Shown here: in pieces, positions 1 through 5,036 of the stretch
How the letters are laid out: each line of letters begins with the position of its first letter
Position numbering within the stretch: the first letter of the stretch is position 1
Assembly: GCA_023264215.1 (NCBI GenBank)
Contig: JALQSY010000085.1
Span: forward strand, 1 to 7,296
Direction: 5' to 3'
From: Candidatus Nanopelagicales bacterium
GTDB taxonomy: Bacteria; Actinomycetota; Actinomycetes; S36-B12
Length of the DNA: 7,296 nt
Notes under the pieces: model-generated
Seen by the model: the letters and a program-made list of their open reading frames with translations, nothing else
Databases searched by the model: none
What the model was told of the DNA's origin: nothing
Program-made: the position numbers and the translations under genes

Positions 1-17
1 GCCCGGTGAGCGTACCC

Positions 18-335
18 CTAGACGTTGAAGCCGAGGGCGCGCAGCATCTCCCGCCCGTCGTCGGTGATCTTGTCCGGTCCCCATGGCGGCATCCACACCC
101 AGTTGATGGTGAAGTTGTCCACCAGCCCATCCAGCGCAGCCCTGGTCTGATCCTCGATCACGTCCGTGAGCGGGCACGCTGCCGACGTCAGGGTCATGTC
201 GAGGGTCGCCACATTGCCCTCTTCGACATGGACGTCGTACACCAGGCCGAGATCGACCACGTTGATCCCGAGCTCGGGGTCGACGACATCCTTCATCGCC
301 TCCCACACGTCATCGGCCACAGCCTGGTCAGCCAT
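18..335 (-). CDS. sufT: SufT-like metal-sulfur cluster assembly factor (DUF59/MIP18 family)
   Basis: This 105-residue cytosolic protein belongs to the DUF59/MIP18 family, whose members help deliver or mature Fe-S clusters on target proteins. The family signature DPELGINVVDLGLVYDV starts at about residue 19. The conserved cysteine motif TSAACPLTDVIEDQ has its reactive Cys at residue 54. The C-terminus has the typical WMPPWGPDKIT...LRALGFNV block. Its length is normal for the family. The ATG start is preceded by a strong Shine-Dalgarno sequence (AAGGAGG at 341-347) and overlaps the end of sufU by 8 bases, so it is the last visible gene of the suf operon and probably translationally coupled. The actinobacterial order sufS-sufU-sufT supports the call. 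Actual cluster binding or targets cannot be read from the sequence. Confidence 0.93.
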   Translation of the reverse strand: MADQAVADDVWEAMKDVVDPELGINVVDLGLVYDVHVEEGNVATLDMTLTSAACPLTDVIEDQTRAALDGLVDNFTINWVWMPPWGPDKITDDGREMLRALGFNV

Positions 336-786
336 CCGCTCCTCCTTCTGTTGCCCTCACGACCGCGTCCTTCCACGCCATCCATGGCAGCAGGGCGCAC
401 TTCACCCGGGCCGGGTACTTCGCCACGCCGGCGAACGCCACGGCATCGCCCATGGCCTCCTCGTCGCCGGGGTCCGCGCCCTTGGACTGCACCATCTGCT
501 GGAAGCGGTCCAGGGATGCCATCGCCTCGTCGACCGTCTTGCCGGCGAGGCTCTCGTACATCACGCTCGCCGATGCCTGCGAGATCGAGCACCCCTGGCC
601 TGCGTAGGAGACGTCAGCCACGCGGGTGACGCCATCGACGTCCTCGAGATGCACCCGCAGGTCGATCTCGTCCCCGCACGTGGGGTTGACGTGATGCACC
701 TCGGCCTCGAAGGGTTCGCGCAGGCCTTTGCCCACCGGATTGCGATAGTGGTCGAGGATGATCTCCTGGTACAGGTCTTCCATCAT
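328..786 (-). CDS. sufU: SufU, Fe-S assembly zinc-dependent sulfurtransferase (IscU/NifU-like)
   Basis: SufU (152 residues from the first of two adjacent ATGs) accepts persulfide sulfur from the SufS cysteine desulfurase and passes it to the SufBCD scaffold. The N-terminus MMEDLYQEIILDHYRNP is the typical family start. Metal and persulfide ligands are visible: Cys37 and Asp39 in NPTCGDE, Cys66 in GQGCSIS, and Cys130 in VKCALLPW. The roughly 20-residue insert between the second and third ligand blocks (about 88-112), which separates SufU from IscU, is present. The start at 786 overlaps the sufS stop as ATGA; a start at 783 is equally possible and differs by one residue. A longer upstream frame to 915 was discarded because it only covers antisense-like Arg-rich sequence inside sufS. 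The gene is co-transcribed with sufS and sufT. Confidence 0.95.
   Translation of the reverse strand: MMEDLYQEIILDHYRNPVGKGLREPFEAEVHHVNPTCGDEIDLRVHLEDVDGVTRVADVSYAGQGCSISQASASVMYESLAGKTVDEAMASLDRFQQMVQSKGADPGDEEAMGDAVAFAGVAKYPARVKCALLPWMAWKDAVVRATEGGADG
341..347 (-). promoter_or_regulatory. Shine-Dalgarno site for sufT
   Basis: On the minus strand the sequence reads AAGGAGG, five bases before the ATG ending at 333. It lies inside the 3' end of sufU. It is the clearest ribosome binding site in the window and fixes the sufT start. Confidence 0.8.
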
Positions 787-2105
787 CCGGTCCCGAAGAC
801 GCGCCTGACATCGGACAGCGACTCGACGAACGCATCGATGTCGTCCGTGCCGTTGTAGAGGTAGGGAGACATGCGTGTCGTGGCGGGCACGCCCATCGCC
901 CGGCAACCCGGCCATGCGCAGTGGTGACCGACGCGCACGGCGATCCCCTTGCTGTCGAGCACCTGGCCCACGTCATGCGGATGGACGCCGTCGACCTCGA
1001 AGGAGATCGCGCTTCCCCGCTCCCGCGTATCCGTCGGCCCGACCACGCGAATCCCGTCGATCTCGCTCATGGCGTGCAGGGCACGGGCCGTGAGCGCTGT
1101 CTCGTGGGCCGCGATGCGGTCCATGCCGAGCGCATCGAGGTATTCGCACGCCGCCGCGAGACCCACGGCCTGCGCCACCATCGGCACTCCGGCCTCGAAG
1201 CGCTTGGGCGGCTCGGCGAACGTCGAGGAGTCCATCGTGACCGTCTCGATCATCGAACCCCCGGTGATGAACGGTGGCATCGACGCGAGCATCTCCGACC
1301 GGCCCCACAGGCACCCGATGCCGGTGGGACCGAGCATCTTGTGACCGCTCCATGCGACGAAGTCCACGCCGAGCGACGCGACGTCCGTCGGCATATGGGG
1401 GACGGACTGGCAGGCATCGAGCACGGTGATGGCGCCGACGCTGCGCGCGGCGTGAAGGATCGGCTCGATCGGGTTGATCGTGCCCAGCAGGTTGGACTGC
1501 CTGGTGAAGGAGATGACGCGCGTTCGCGGCGTGACGAGGCCATCCAGGTCGGCCAGATCGAGCCGACCTTGCGGCGTGAGCGGGATCCAGCGCAGCACGG
1601 CACCTGTCTTGGCGCACACTTCCTGCCACGGGATGAGATTGGCGTGATGCTCCATCTCCGTGACGAGGATCTCGTCCCCCTCGCGCAGCACGAAGCGGTC
1701 CGAACCCTCCGGCAGCGCCGCGTGCCGAGCCGCCTTCGCCGTCGCATTGCTGAAGGCGTAGGCCACCAGATTGAGCGACTCCGTCGCGTTGCGCGTGAAG
1801 ACCAGGTCGTCAGCCCTGGCCCCGACGAAGCCGGCGATGGTCGCGCGCGCGCCCTCGTAGGCCTCGGTGGCCTCCTCGGCGAGCTGATGGGCTCCGCGAT
1901 GGACCGCCGCGTTGCTGGACAGGTAGTAGTCGCGCTCGGCATCCAGCACGGCCACGGGCTTCTGCGTGGTGGCAGCGGAGTCGAGGTACACGAGCCTGCC
2001 TCCACCGCGCACGGAGCGGTGCAGGATCGGGAAATCCGCGCGGATCGAGGCGACGTCGAGGGGGCTGGCGTCGACGTCGTCCGCGCGGGCGGTGTCCAAG
2101 GTCAC
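783..2105 (-). CDS. sufS: SufS cysteine desulfurase (class II, PLP-dependent)
   Basis: This 440-residue PLP enzyme converts L-cysteine to L-alanine and leaves a persulfide on its own active-site cysteine, supplying sulfur for Fe-S cluster assembly. Visible signatures are the N-terminal IRADFPIL and LDSAATTQKP, TEMEHHANLIPW with the PLP-stacking histidine (His154), the cofactor pair Asp230/Gln233 in DACQSVPH, the Schiff-base Lys256 in WSGHKMLGPTG, the catalytic Cys396 in RVGHHCAWPG, and Arg411 for substrate carboxylate binding. The length is about 20-30 residues above the minimal family size because of an N-terminal extension and a small insert near residues 120-140. The GTG start overlaps the upstream sufC stop as GTGA, and its stop overlaps sufU. 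The frame has no break. A second cysteine (Cys401) follows the catalytic one. The operon promoter lies outside the window or was lost at the junction upstream. Confidence 0.96.
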   Translation of the reverse strand: MTLDTARADDVDASPLDVASIRADFPILHRSVRGGGRLVYLDSAATTQKPVAVLDAERDYYLSSNAAVHRGAHQLAEEATEAYEGARATIAGFVGARADDLVFTRNATESLNLVAYAFSNATAKAARHAALPEGSDRFVLREGDEILVTEMEHHANLIPWQEVCAKTGAVLRWIPLTPQGRLDLADLDGLVTPRTRVISFTRQSNLLGTINPIEPILHAARSVGAITVLDACQSVPHMPTDVASLGVDFVAWSGHKMLGPTGIGCLWGRSEMLASMPPFITGGSMIETVTMDSSTFAEPPKRFEAGVPMVAQAVGLAAACEYLDALGMDRIAAHETALTARALHAMSEIDGIRVVGPTDTRERGSAISFEVDGVHPHDVGQVLDSKGIAVRVGHHCAWPGCRAMGVPATTRMSPYLYNGTDDIDAFVESLSDVRRVFGTG

Positions 2106-2170
2106 GCCGGGGAACCGGCCTTCACGAAGCGCTCGTAGCCCTCGTCCTCGAGCTGCTGCGCGGACGCACC
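2102..2170 (-). pseudogene. sufC: sufC remnant (last ~22 codons of the Fe-S assembly ATPase)
   Basis: The minus-strand frame ending in TGA at 2104-2102 reads ...AQQLEDEGYERFVKAGSPA. This matches how SufC ATPases end (an xLAxxLExxGYxxF pattern), and sufC is the expected gene directly before sufS in actinobacteria. Its stop overlaps the sufS GTG as GTGA, as expected for a genuine operon neighbour. Upstream of about position 2155-2175 the SufC sequence stops: no ABC signature, Walker B or D-loop follows, and the DNA instead encodes an MFS transporter on the other strand. The remnant is too short to have any function. The exact left limit of the homology is uncertain by about 15 bases. The identification rests on short similarity plus operon position. 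Confidence 0.65.
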
Positions 2171-2175
2171 CTGCG
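2150..2175. other. Junction between the suf operon and the MFS locus (breakpoint or chimeric join)
   Basis: Within these bases the minus-strand sufC reading ends and the plus-strand MFS reading begins. The sequence around 2148-2161 (CTCGAGCTGCTGCG) can be read plausibly both as MFS (LELLR) and, reversed, as SufC (AQQLE). It could therefore be a microhomology at which the two loci were joined. No terminal inverted repeat, target duplication or transposase is visible. Confidence 0.55.
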
Positions 2176-2782
2176 ACCGTTCGACGTCGGTACCGAGATC
2201 GAGTCGCGCGGCGATGCCCCGCGACTTCCCGGCCTGGTCTGGTGGGCGGTGATCACGCTCATCCTGCTGACCAGCGTCGAGATCACGCTGCTGCAGTGGG
2301 GGCCGGACCTGCTCCGCGAGCGAGGGGGGCTCGAGGCGGGCTCGGCATCGACCACCATCGCGGCCATCGTCGTGGGCATGATCATCGGCCGCCTGGTCGG
2401 GTCGCGCCTGGTCGAGCGGGTGTCGTCCGAACTCGTCTTCGGCGGCTCGATCCTCTTCGCCGCCGCAGCATTCGCCTACACGTGGCTGGTCACCGGAGCG
2501 GTGCCGCTCATCATCGGCCTGGTGCTCATCGGCGTCGGCATCGGCATGCACTTCCCACTGGGCATCGGCCGGGCAATGCGCGCGTCAGCCGGCCAGCCCG
2601 ATCGAGCAGCCGGGTGGACGAGCGCCGGGATCGGGATCATGAGCGGCGTCGCACCCTTCGCGCTCGCCGCCCTAGCCGACTCCTGGGGGGTCCACAACGC
2701 CTTCGCGCTGATGCTCGTGTTTTTCGGGGCTAGTTTCGCTCTGCTCCTGTGGAAGCGTGTGCCGGAGGACCCTCCCCGCTAG
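2171..2782 (+). pseudogene. MFS transporter, C-terminal half only (5'-truncated)
   Basis: The frame encodes about 204 residues that look like the second half of a 12-helix major facilitator permease. A hydrophilic stretch resembling the central cytoplasmic loop (RPFDVGTEIESRGDAPRLPG) is followed by six hydrophobic segments: WWAVITLILL, TTIAAIVVGMIIG, LVFGGSILFAAAAF, VPLIIGLVLIGVGIG, GIGIMSGVAPFALAAL and AFALMLVFFGASFALLLW. GMIIGRLVGSRLVER resembles the MFS loop 8-9 motif. The first possible start codon (GTG 2249) falls inside helix 7, so it is not a natural start, and no ribosome binding site is seen. The N-terminal half is missing because the frame runs into the suf operon at about 2170. The frame stays open further left only because it is antisense to sufS. 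Substrate unknown. MFS genes next to DUF2530/DUF3027 genes are, as I recall, common in actinobacteria, so the right side of the junction looks native. Confidence 0.8.
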
Positions 2783-2791
2783 GCGACGCGA

Positions 2792-2809
2792 GGCCGCGTT
2801 CTCGCGGCC
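2792..2809. terminator. GC-rich hairpin between convergent genes
   Basis: A perfect 7-base stem (GGCCGCG / CGCGGCC) with a TTCT loop lies 9 bases after the MFS stop and ahead of the end of the convergent 28-codon gene. Its position between two converging genes suits a bidirectional terminator. No T-tract follows, as is usual in high-GC actinobacteria, so the role is inferred. Confidence 0.5.
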
Positions 2810-2837
2810 GAAACCGCGGCCAACTGTCGTGCAGCGA

Positions 2838-2924
2838 TCAGCGCGTGAGGGCGGCTACGACGACCGCCCCGACGAGCAGGACCAGCACGCCCACGGTCAC
2901 GAGGCGCCGCACCCGGTGGTCCAT
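2838..2924 (-). CDS. 28-residue single-helix membrane microprotein, function unknown
   Basis: This small gene encodes MDHRVRRLVTVGVLVLLVGA followed by VVVAALTR. A short basic N-terminus (Arg4, Arg6, Arg7) is followed by one hydrophobic helix of about 19 residues and a terminal Arg, so the protein should sit in the membrane with its N-terminus inside. Support for its being a gene comes from a TAGAGT -10 box (2931-2936) exactly six bases before the ATG, the same leaderless layout used by neighbouring genes. It also occupies a stretch that otherwise has no gene and is bounded by a hairpin. It is transcribed divergently from the DUF2530 gene and convergently with the MFS remnant. I do not recognise a named family, and no function can be assigned. 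Confidence 0.6.
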   Translation of the reverse strand: MDHRVRRLVTVGVLVLLVGAVVVAALTR

Positions 2925-2930
2925 CACCCC

Positions 2931-2936
2931 ACTCTA
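2931..2936 (-). promoter_or_regulatory. -10 box of leaderless promoter (28-residue gene)
   Basis: The minus strand reads TAGAGT, then six bases (GGGGTG), then the ATG ending at 2922. This fits the actinobacterial TANNNT -10 element with the transcript starting at or next to the start codon. No convincing -35 is seen. Confidence 0.6.
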
Positions 2937-2965
2937 GGCAGCGGGCCCGCGCGGCCACGAACCGC

Positions 2966-2971
2966 TAGCCT
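2966..2971 (+). promoter_or_regulatory. -10 box of leaderless promoter (DUF2530 gene)
   Basis: TAGCCT, then six bases (CATCAC), then the GTG start at 2978. No Shine-Dalgarno sequence is present, which fits a leaderless mRNA. It lies back-to-back with the promoter at 2931-2936. A perfect 10-base palindrome (GCGGGCCCGC, 2941-2950) sits between the two -10 boxes. Confidence 0.6.
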
Positions 2972-2977
2972 CATCAC

Positions 2978-3235
2978 GTGGAATCGCGACTGACCCTCGA
3001 GCAGATCGAGGCGGACCCGGCCCTGCGCAGTCGCGATGACGATGGGGTTGCCGCGATCGCGATAGGAACGGTCCTGTGGGTCATCGCGCTGGTCGCCGTG
3101 CTGCTGTGGGGCGGATCCTGGGGCGTTGACTCCGACCGGTGGACCCTGGTCTGCGCGATCGGCGCACTGCTGGGTATCCCCGGCCTCGCCCTGGTGCTCG
3201 GTCGACGCTGGCGACGGCGCGCGCGTCAGTCCTGA
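2978..3235 (+). CDS. DUF2530-like two-helix membrane protein
   Basis: This 85-residue protein has a hydrophilic acidic N-terminus (residues 1-23), a first transmembrane helix at about 25-45 (AIAIGTVLWVIALVAVLLW), and a short loop with Trp/Asp residues (GGSWGVDSDRW). A second helix at about 56-75 ends in a strongly basic tail (GRRWRRRARQS). The layout, size and the GTxLWxIAxVAxL pattern match actinobacterial DUF2530 proteins, whose function is unknown. The GTG start is set by a leaderless promoter six bases upstream. It converges with the DUF3027 gene: its last ten bases overlap the end of the extended DUF3027 frame (stop at 3228-3226). The family call is from recall of pattern and neighbourhood; the membrane topology is seen directly. 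Confidence 0.8.
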   Translation: MESRLTLEQIEADPALRSRDDDGVAAIAIGTVLWVIALVAVLLWGGSWGVDSDRWTLVCAIGALLGIPGLALVLGRRWRRRARQS

Positions 3236-3429
3236 TCGGCCTCGAGGAGGTCGATGGCCTCGACCTCGCTGTCGTCGGCATCTGCCACCTCGACGGCGTC
3301 CACCTCGACGACCTCGGCCTCCTCACCGACCTCGACCTGCTCGAGGTCGAGGGCATCGAAGCCGACGAAATCCTGCACAGGGGCCGAGACCGGCTCGCGC
3401 TCGGTGGGCTCGATCTCCGAGTGGGCACC
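3226..3429 (-). other. In-frame continuation of DUF3027 after TGA (67 codons, acidic tail)
   Basis: Beyond the TGA at 3432-3430 the same frame continues for 67 codons to a second TGA at 3228-3226. It begins GAHSE, which is the continuation of the conserved DUF3027 motif (F/Y)GCGAHS(E/D), so this was originally part of the protein. It then carries an aromatic/acidic stretch (APVQDFVGFDALDLEQVEVG) and ends in a highly acidic tail rich in Glu, Asp and Val. If the first TGA is really translated or is an error, the full protein has 285 residues. Otherwise this is an untranslated remnant. Confidence 0.7.
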
Positions 3430-3432
3430 TCA
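3430..3432 (-). other. In-frame TGA at the position of the last conserved Cys of DUF3027
   Basis: The minus strand reads TTC GGC TGA GGT GCC CAC TCG GAG, i.e. FG-stop-GAHSE. The family has GCGAHSE/D here, so a Cys TGC codon is expected, one base different from TGA. The possibilities are a nonsense mutation, a base error, or recoding. Confidence 0.75.
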
Positions 3433-4083
3433 GCCGAAGGCCAGCGAGACGACGCACCCGTCCGCGGGCGACATCTGCTGTGCGCACACCCCGAATGCCT
3501 GGCCGAGGGGGCCGCCGATCGGCAGCAGGAAGCCGCATGTCGAGCAGGTCAGCGACACCGCCCGCGCCATCGGTGCCTCGGGTCCTCGATCACCTGACCA
3601 CCAGCGCCGGGCAGCCTCGTCGCGACCGTCGGCGGAGAGCACGCGCACCCGGCCCAGCCCGATCTCCCACTGGCTGGGATGTACCGGGCTGCGGTCGGCA
3701 GCGCCGTCGAGCTCGTCCAGACCGGTCAGGCCCGCCGTCAGCCGGGCGTCGTCCGCGGGGGTGGGCCACACCGTGCCGACGGCGAGGTCGCCGGGTCGGA
3801 CCCGCTCGGCCCACGGGACCCACGCGGGAGCGACGAGTGCATCGGGCCCGGGGAGCAGCACGACTTCGTCGATCGTCGCGGACTTCGCGCGGGGAGCGCG
3901 CGCCACCGTCGCGGCCCAGCGCCACCCGACGTACGCCGGGTCGAGGCAGGCGAAGTAGTGCGTCGCGACGCGCTCGTCGTCGTACTCCACGCCCACGTGA
4001 TCGCCGACCGTGCCCCACGGCGCTTCCTGCTCCGCGGCCTCGCGGGCGAGGTCGACGGCCTTGGCCAGCACGCTGTCGGGCAT
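3430..4083 (-). CDS. DUF3027 domain protein, ends at in-frame TGA
   Basis: DUF3027 proteins are conserved across actinobacteria and have no known function; the C-terminal part has a zinc-ribbon-like cysteine pattern. Here 217 residues precede the TGA. Visible family blocks are WGTVGDHVGVEYDDERVATHYF (about 23-44), YVGWRWAATVARAP, IDEVVLLPGPDALVAPAWVPW (about 71-91), ERVRPGDL, QWEIGLGRVRVLS, and the cysteine region CSTCGFLLPIGGPLGQAFGVC (Cys180, Cys183, Cys200). The fourth expected cysteine, codon 218, is TGA, and family sequence (GAHSE) continues after it. An unusual extra cysteine, Cys210, sits where I recall Arg in relatives. The ATG start has a GGTGGAG ribosome site (4089-4095) five bases upstream that touches the DUF2771 stop, so this is the third gene of the csp operon. 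The remaining doubt is whether the protein stops at 217 or reaches 285 residues. Confidence 0.85.
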   Translation of the reverse strand: MPDSVLAKAVDLAREAAEQEAPWGTVGDHVGVEYDDERVATHYFACLDPAYVGWRWAATVARAPRAKSATIDEVVLLPGPDALVAPAWVPWAERVRPGDLAVGTVWPTPADDARLTAGLTGLDELDGAADRSPVHPSQWEIGLGRVRVLSADGRDEAARRWWSGDRGPEAPMARAVSLTCSTCGFLLPIGGPLGQAFGVCAQQMSPADGCVVSLAFG

Positions 4084-4085
4084 GA

Positions 4086-4556
4086 CTACTCCACCCCCGG
4101 AGCAGGGATGAGCTGGAAGACCCACAGGCCCAGCGTGCCCTCGCTGCCCGCGACCACCTGCAGCGAGACGCCATCGACCGGCACCTCCTGCAGATCGGGG
4201 TAGGTGAAGCGGTAGTAGGTCGAGGTGATCGGCCGCTGGGTGAGGCGCTGGGACCCGATGACGGGGTACCAGCCGGCATCGGCCACGACCGGGTCGACGC
4301 TGATGCCGATGACCTGCCCAGGAATGACCGGGATCGAGGCGACGTCGGCGCCGTCGAGCGCCTCCGTGACCACGTCCTGGGCGCAGGTCTCCGCGCTCAG
4401 CGGCTCGCCGTCGAAGGACCAGCACAGGGCGGTGCGCCAGGCGGAGGTGGGACCGGACACCACCGTGACCCCGGGCCCGGGCTTCTCGCAGGCACCGAGG
4501 GCGAACGCCCCCACGATGGCAAGCGACACGGCAAGGGTGGATCGACGTAGGCGCAT
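4086..4556 (-). CDS. DUF2771-like secreted lipoprotein
   Basis: A 156-residue protein with a lipoprotein signal peptide: a basic start (MRLRRS), a hydrophobic core (TLAVSLAIVGAFA) and a lipobox LGAC with the lipidated Cys at residue 23. It is therefore expected on the outer face of the cytoplasmic membrane. The mature part has two more cysteines (LCWSF and ETCAQ) that could form a disulfide, then IPGQVIGISVDPVVADAGWYPV, STYYRFTYPD and GTLGLWVFQL, which resemble DUF2771 proteins. Function unknown. The start at 4556 was chosen because it gives the signal peptide and lies 7 bases after the csp stop; a GTG immediately upstream (4559) is an alternative. The longer frame to 4691 runs antisense-like through csp and was rejected. 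Its stop is 2 bases from the DUF3027 start. Second gene of the csp operon. Confidence 0.78.
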   Translation of the reverse strand: MRLRRSTLAVSLAIVGAFALGACEKPGPGVTVVSGPTSAWRTALCWSFDGEPLSAETCAQDVVTEALDGADVASIPVIPGQVIGISVDPVVADAGWYPVIGSQRLTQRPITSTYYRFTYPDLQEVPVDGVSLQVVAGSEGTLGLWVFQLIPAPGVE

Positions 4557-4563
4557 CACGAAC

Positions 4564-4947
4564 TCAGACGTCGAAGTCGTCGGCAACGGCCCGCATGACG
4601 GCGGCGAGCTTGCGACAGTGGTCGTCGCTGGGGTAGCGCCCGCGCCGCAACTGGTTGGACGCGCTGTCCATGAGCTTGATGAGGTCCTCAAGGATGACGG
4701 CGACGTCCTCCGCGGGCTTGCGGCCCGCCTTCACGATCGACGCGGGCTGCTCGAGGATGGTCACGCTGAGGGCCTGCTTGCCCCGCTTGCCGTCGACGAT
4801 GCCGAACTCGACCTTGGCGCCCTGCTTCAGCGACGCGGTGCCCTCGGGCAGCGCGGAGGCGTGGACGAAGACGTCCTCGCCATCATCGGTGGCGAGGAAG
4901 CCGAAGCCCTTGTCGACGTCGTACCACCTGACCTTGCCGGTCGGCAT
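4564..4947 (-). CDS. Cold-shock domain protein with C-terminal extension
   Basis: Residues 1-66 form a cold-shock domain that binds single-stranded nucleic acid: GKVRWYDVDKGFGFLATDDG contains RNP1 (KGFGFL), VFVHASAL is RNP2, and the last strand ends VTIL. Residues 67-127 are an extra C-terminal region with a helix-like segment (EDVAVILEDLIKLMDSASNQL) and a second one (DDHCRKLAAVMRAVADDFDV). This extension is known from long actinobacterial Csp proteins such as the mycobacterial CspB type and is absent from the 67-residue CspA of E. coli. It has a good ribosome site (AAGGGGA at 4952-4958) and a likely TAGCCT -10 box at 4993-4998, giving a leader of about 38 bases, so unlike its neighbours it is not leaderless. 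It is the first gene of an operon with the DUF2771 and DUF3027 genes. Confidence 0.93.
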   Translation of the reverse strand: MPTGKVRWYDVDKGFGFLATDDGEDVFVHASALPEGTASLKQGAKVEFGIVDGKRGKQALSVTILEQPASIVKAGRKPAEDVAVILEDLIKLMDSASNQLRRGRYPSDDHCRKLAAVMRAVADDFDV

Positions 4948-4992
4948 GGCATCCCCTTCTCGCGGCGGGCACCCGGTCGAGCGCCTGAGTCA

Positions 4993-4998
4993 AGGCTA
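4993..4998 (-). promoter_or_regulatory. -10 box of csp operon promoter
   Basis: The minus strand reads TAGCCT, 45 bases before the csp ATG, leaving a leader of about 38 bases that contains the ribosome site AAGGGGA. It is divergent from the promoter at 5025-5030. It is the best TANNNT match in the gap; no -35 is evident. Confidence 0.5.
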
Positions 4999-5024
4999 GA
5001 CGGGTGCGGGCGTCCGCGCGCCCC

Positions 5025-5030
5025 TAGGGT
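5025..5030 (+). promoter_or_regulatory. -10 box of leaderless promoter (71-residue membrane protein)
   Basis: TAGGGT, then six bases (GGCGAC), then the ATG at 5037. There is no ribosome binding site, which agrees with a leaderless transcript. The box is embedded in the palindrome CCCTAGGG (5022-5029). Confidence 0.6.
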
Positions 5031-5036
5031 GGCGAC

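Noticed and set aside
921..2138. Long plus-strand frame of 405 codons antisense to sufS
   Set aside because: Its product is rich in Arg, His, Asp and Gly with no domain, as expected for antisense of a high-GC gene. The minus strand has complete SufS motifs.
2102..2551. A 149-codon minus-strand frame as one protein
   Set aside because: Only its last ~22 codons look like real protein (the SufC tail). The rest is antisense to the MFS sequence and low in complexity.
2249..2782. MFS gene starting at GTG 2249 as a complete small transporter
   Set aside because: This start lies inside the first hydrophobic helix, lacks a ribosome site, and would leave a six-helix half-permease. The frame carries MFS-like loop sequence further upstream, so it is a truncated gene.
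2757..2993. Plus-strand frames across the MFS/DUF2530 gap
   Set aside because: They are compositionally odd and overlap the hairpin and divergent promoter region; the minus-strand 28-codon gene with its own promoter explains the region better.
3403..3429. SECIS element after the in-frame TGA
   Set aside because: The hairpin is short and imperfect, and I cannot see the conserved loop features of a bacterial SECIS. Palindromes of this size are common in GC-rich DNA, so it is mentioned only as something to test.
3139..3597. Plus-strand frame across the DUF3027 tail
   Set aside because: It is the reverse reading of the tail and zinc-ribbon region. The minus strand holds the family motifs.
3430..4425. 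DUF3027 frame extended at its 5' end to 4425
   Set aside because: Sequence upstream of 4083 is antisense-like Arg-rich text covering the lipoprotein gene. The ATG at 4083 has a good ribosome site and begins the family homology.
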